Positions 4,395 to 5,798 of a DNA stretch of 5,798 bases are shown here, piece after piece. Source of the stretch: Gammaproteobacteria bacterium (GTDB lineage: Bacteria; Pseudomonadota; Gammaproteobacteria; SZUA-21); the NCBI GenBank assembly GCA_027021095.1, contig JALUUZ010000555.1, forward strand, positions 1-5,798, given 5' to 3'. A program made the translations under genes and the position numbers. Under the pieces are notes generated by a model. It saw nothing but the letters and a program-made list of their open reading frames with translations. It was not told the origin of the DNA and did no database searches. How positions within the stretch are numbered: the stretch's first letter is position 1; each line of letters begins with the position of its first letter.

Positions 4395-5798
4395 ACTGCC
4401 CGGATGACAACAGGCGGTGGAACCCGGAGGTGATCGGGTAACGGCGGTCACGCCCGAACGCGCGTGAGGTCACCCGCACGCCCGGAACCGCCTGGCGGCG
4501 TTTATACTCGTTGCCATTGACCAGGCCGATGACTTTTTTCACGACACCGGCCTCGAAGCCCTTGGCAACGATCTCCTCCAGGCAAAGATCCTGCTCGACA
4601 TACATCTCCAGTATCGGATCCAGAATCTCGTAGGCGGGCAGGCTGTCCTCGTCTTTCTGGCCGACGGCCAGTTCGGCAGAAGGCGGCCGTTCGATCACCC
4701 TGGCCGGTATCACCTGTGACCGGCGGTTACGATACTCGGCAAGACGGTACACCAGGGTCTTCGGGACATCCTTCAACACACTGAAGCCCCCGACCATATC
4801 ACCATAGATCGTGCAATAGCCGACGGCCAGTTCACTTTTATTCCCGGTCGACAGCACGATACGCCCTGTCTTGTTGGAAACCGCCATCAGCAGCACGCCG
4901 CGTATCCGCGCCTGCAGGTTCTGCCCGGTCACCCCCGCCTTGCTGTCGCCGAGTACAGGAGCGAGGCTGTCGGCAAAGGCATCGAAAAGCCTGCTGATCG
5001 GTATCACCTCGAAACTCACACCAAGCACCTGGGCCTGCGCACGTGCGTCGTCGATGCTCATCTGCGCGGTAAACTCCGATGGCATCGAAACAGCCAGCAG
5101 ATTTTCAGCACCCAGCGCATCGGCCGCGACCGCCAGCGTCAACGCCGAATCGATACCCCCGGACAACCCGATCACTGCGCCGTTGAACCTGTTCTTGTGC
5201 ACATAGTCTCTGACCCCGAGCACCAGTGCCTGGTAGACTTGTTCTTCGTCACCGGGCTCGTCCTCCAGTTCCTGCGGCAATGCCTTGATGCCGAAATCGG
5301 CCACCTGGAAATCGGCGTAGACCAGGTGCTCGACAAACCGCCTGGCCCTGACGCTGACCTGGCCGTCGGCGTTCATCACAAACGAACCCCCATCGAACAC
5401 CAATTCGTCCTGGCCGCCAACCAGGTTGGTGTAGACAATTGGCACACCACACTCGATCGCGCGGTCCCGGATCACCTGCTCGCGCAGACGTTCTTTCTGG
5501 AAGTGGTAAGGCGACGCATTGAGATTGAGAATCAACTGCGCGCCTTCATCAACCGCCTTGCGCATGCCTGCGGCGTGCCAGGCATCCTCACAGATACTGA
5601 TACCCAATGGCACACCCTTGACCTCGACGACACAAGGCTTGGAGCCGGGAATGAAATACCGTTTTTCATCGAATACACCATAGTTGGGCAATTCAGTCTT
5701 TCGATACACGGCCCTGACTTCACCGTCGGCGATGACTGCAGCGGCATTATAGATTCCATCCGCGGTCTTTTGCGGATACCCCAGCACCAAGGTAATCC
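4393..5798 (-). CDS. nadE: Glutamine-dependent NAD+ synthetase, 5'-truncated by the window
   Basis: This is the C-terminal part of the two-domain NAD+ synthase, which turns nicotinic acid adenine dinucleotide into NAD+ using ATP and ammonia released from glutamine. About 467 residues are visible. Full-length relatives are near 540, so roughly 75-85 N-terminal residues with the first nitrilase catalytic Glu lie beyond the right edge. The ttg at 5790 is not a credible start, as the frame (ITLVLGYP) runs on through it. Counting from that Leu as residue 1, the glutaminase domain shows YRKTELPNYGVFDEKRYF with catalytic-type K31, and ISICEDAW with nucleophile C67. The synthetase domain has the ATP-binding loop SGGIDS (210-215), then NLQAR (291-295), STGNKSE (314-320), GDMVGG (330-335), ERPPSAEL (367-374) and QKDEDSLP (378-385). 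The C-terminus (EYKRRQ, RAFGRDRRYPI) is intact. It converges on bamD with 9 bp between stop codons. All visible signature residues are present, so the enzyme should be active. Confidence 0.95.
   Translation of the reverse strand, partial: ITLVLGYPQKTADGIYNAAAVIADGEVRAVYRKTELPNYGVFDEKRYFIPGSKPCVVEVKGVPLGISICEDAWHAAGMRKAVDEGAQLILNLNASPYHFQKERLREQVIRDRAIECGVPIVYTNLVGGQDELVFDGGSFVMNADGQVSVRARRFVEHLVYADFQVADFGIKALPQELEDEPGDEEQVYQALVLGVRDYVHKNRFNGAVIGLSGGIDSALTLAVAADALGAENLLAVSMPSEFTAQMSIDDARAQAQVLGVSFEVIPISRLFDAFADSLAPVLGDSKAGVTGQNLQARIRGVLLMAVSNKTGRIVLSTGNKSELAVGYCTIYGDMVGGFSVLKDVPKTLVYRLAEYRNRRSQVIPARVIERPPSAELAVGQKDEDSLPAYEILDPILEMYVEQDLCLEEIVAKGFEAGVVKKVIGLVNGNEYKRRQAVPGVRVTSRAFGRDRRYPITSGFHRLLSSGQ

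Noticed and set aside
5788..5790. ttg as the start codon of nadE
   Set aside because: The codon falls inside the nitrilase domain and the frame continues to the window edge. The protein would lack the N-terminal catalytic region, so the gene is simply cut by the window.

Overview
The window looks like ordinary chromosome from a gammaproteobacterium. The main reason is the divergent pair rluD / bamD, which is also adjacent in Escherichia coli. Both proteins read as full-length gammaproteobacterial family members, and a glutamine-dependent NAD+ synthetase lies next to them. I cannot assign a genus from the sequence. The short extragenic hairpin repeats and the palindromic element resemble repeats I associate with free-living or symbiotic sulfur-oxidising Gammaproteobacteria, but that is only an impression.

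Layout from left to right. Bases 1-238 hold almost two copies of a non-coding 122-bp tandem repeat, each with a perfect 7-bp hairpin. Bases 262-1296 (minus) encode an exported DUF1444/YtpQ-like protein of unknown function. Bases 1297-1668 hold no gene. They contain a 184-bp palindromic, MITE-like element (1378-1561) and, just outside its edge, a near-consensus sigma-70 promoter aimed through the element at the DUF1444 gene. Bases 1669-2157 (minus) encode a small exported protein I do not recognise. Bases 2158-2421 are mostly non-coding, with one doubtful 30-codon ORF. Bases 2422-3405 (minus) are rluD, a 23S rRNA pseudouridine synthase. Bases 3406-3570 are the divergent promoter region. Bases 3571-4383 (plus) are bamD, an outer-membrane assembly lipoprotein. 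Bases 4393-5798 (minus) are the C-terminal six-sevenths or so of nadE, cut off at its 5' end by the window edge.

The right half (rluD, bamD, nadE) is conserved housekeeping: ribosome maturation, outer-membrane protein assembly and the last step of NAD synthesis. These genes share a neighbourhood but not a pathway. bamD and nadE converge with only 9 bp between their stop codons and appear to share one bidirectional hairpin terminator. The left half is accessory: two exported proteins of unknown role separated by repeats. In E. coli rluD is followed by pgeF (yfiH) and clpB; here an unrelated gene follows instead, so the boundary between conserved and variable DNA lies just downstream of rluD.

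I see no complete new system such as a defence island, CRISPR array or operon of unknown genes. The points most worth checking are the palindromic element sitting in the presumed leader of the DUF1444 gene, the exported form of DUF1444, and the tandem repeat.
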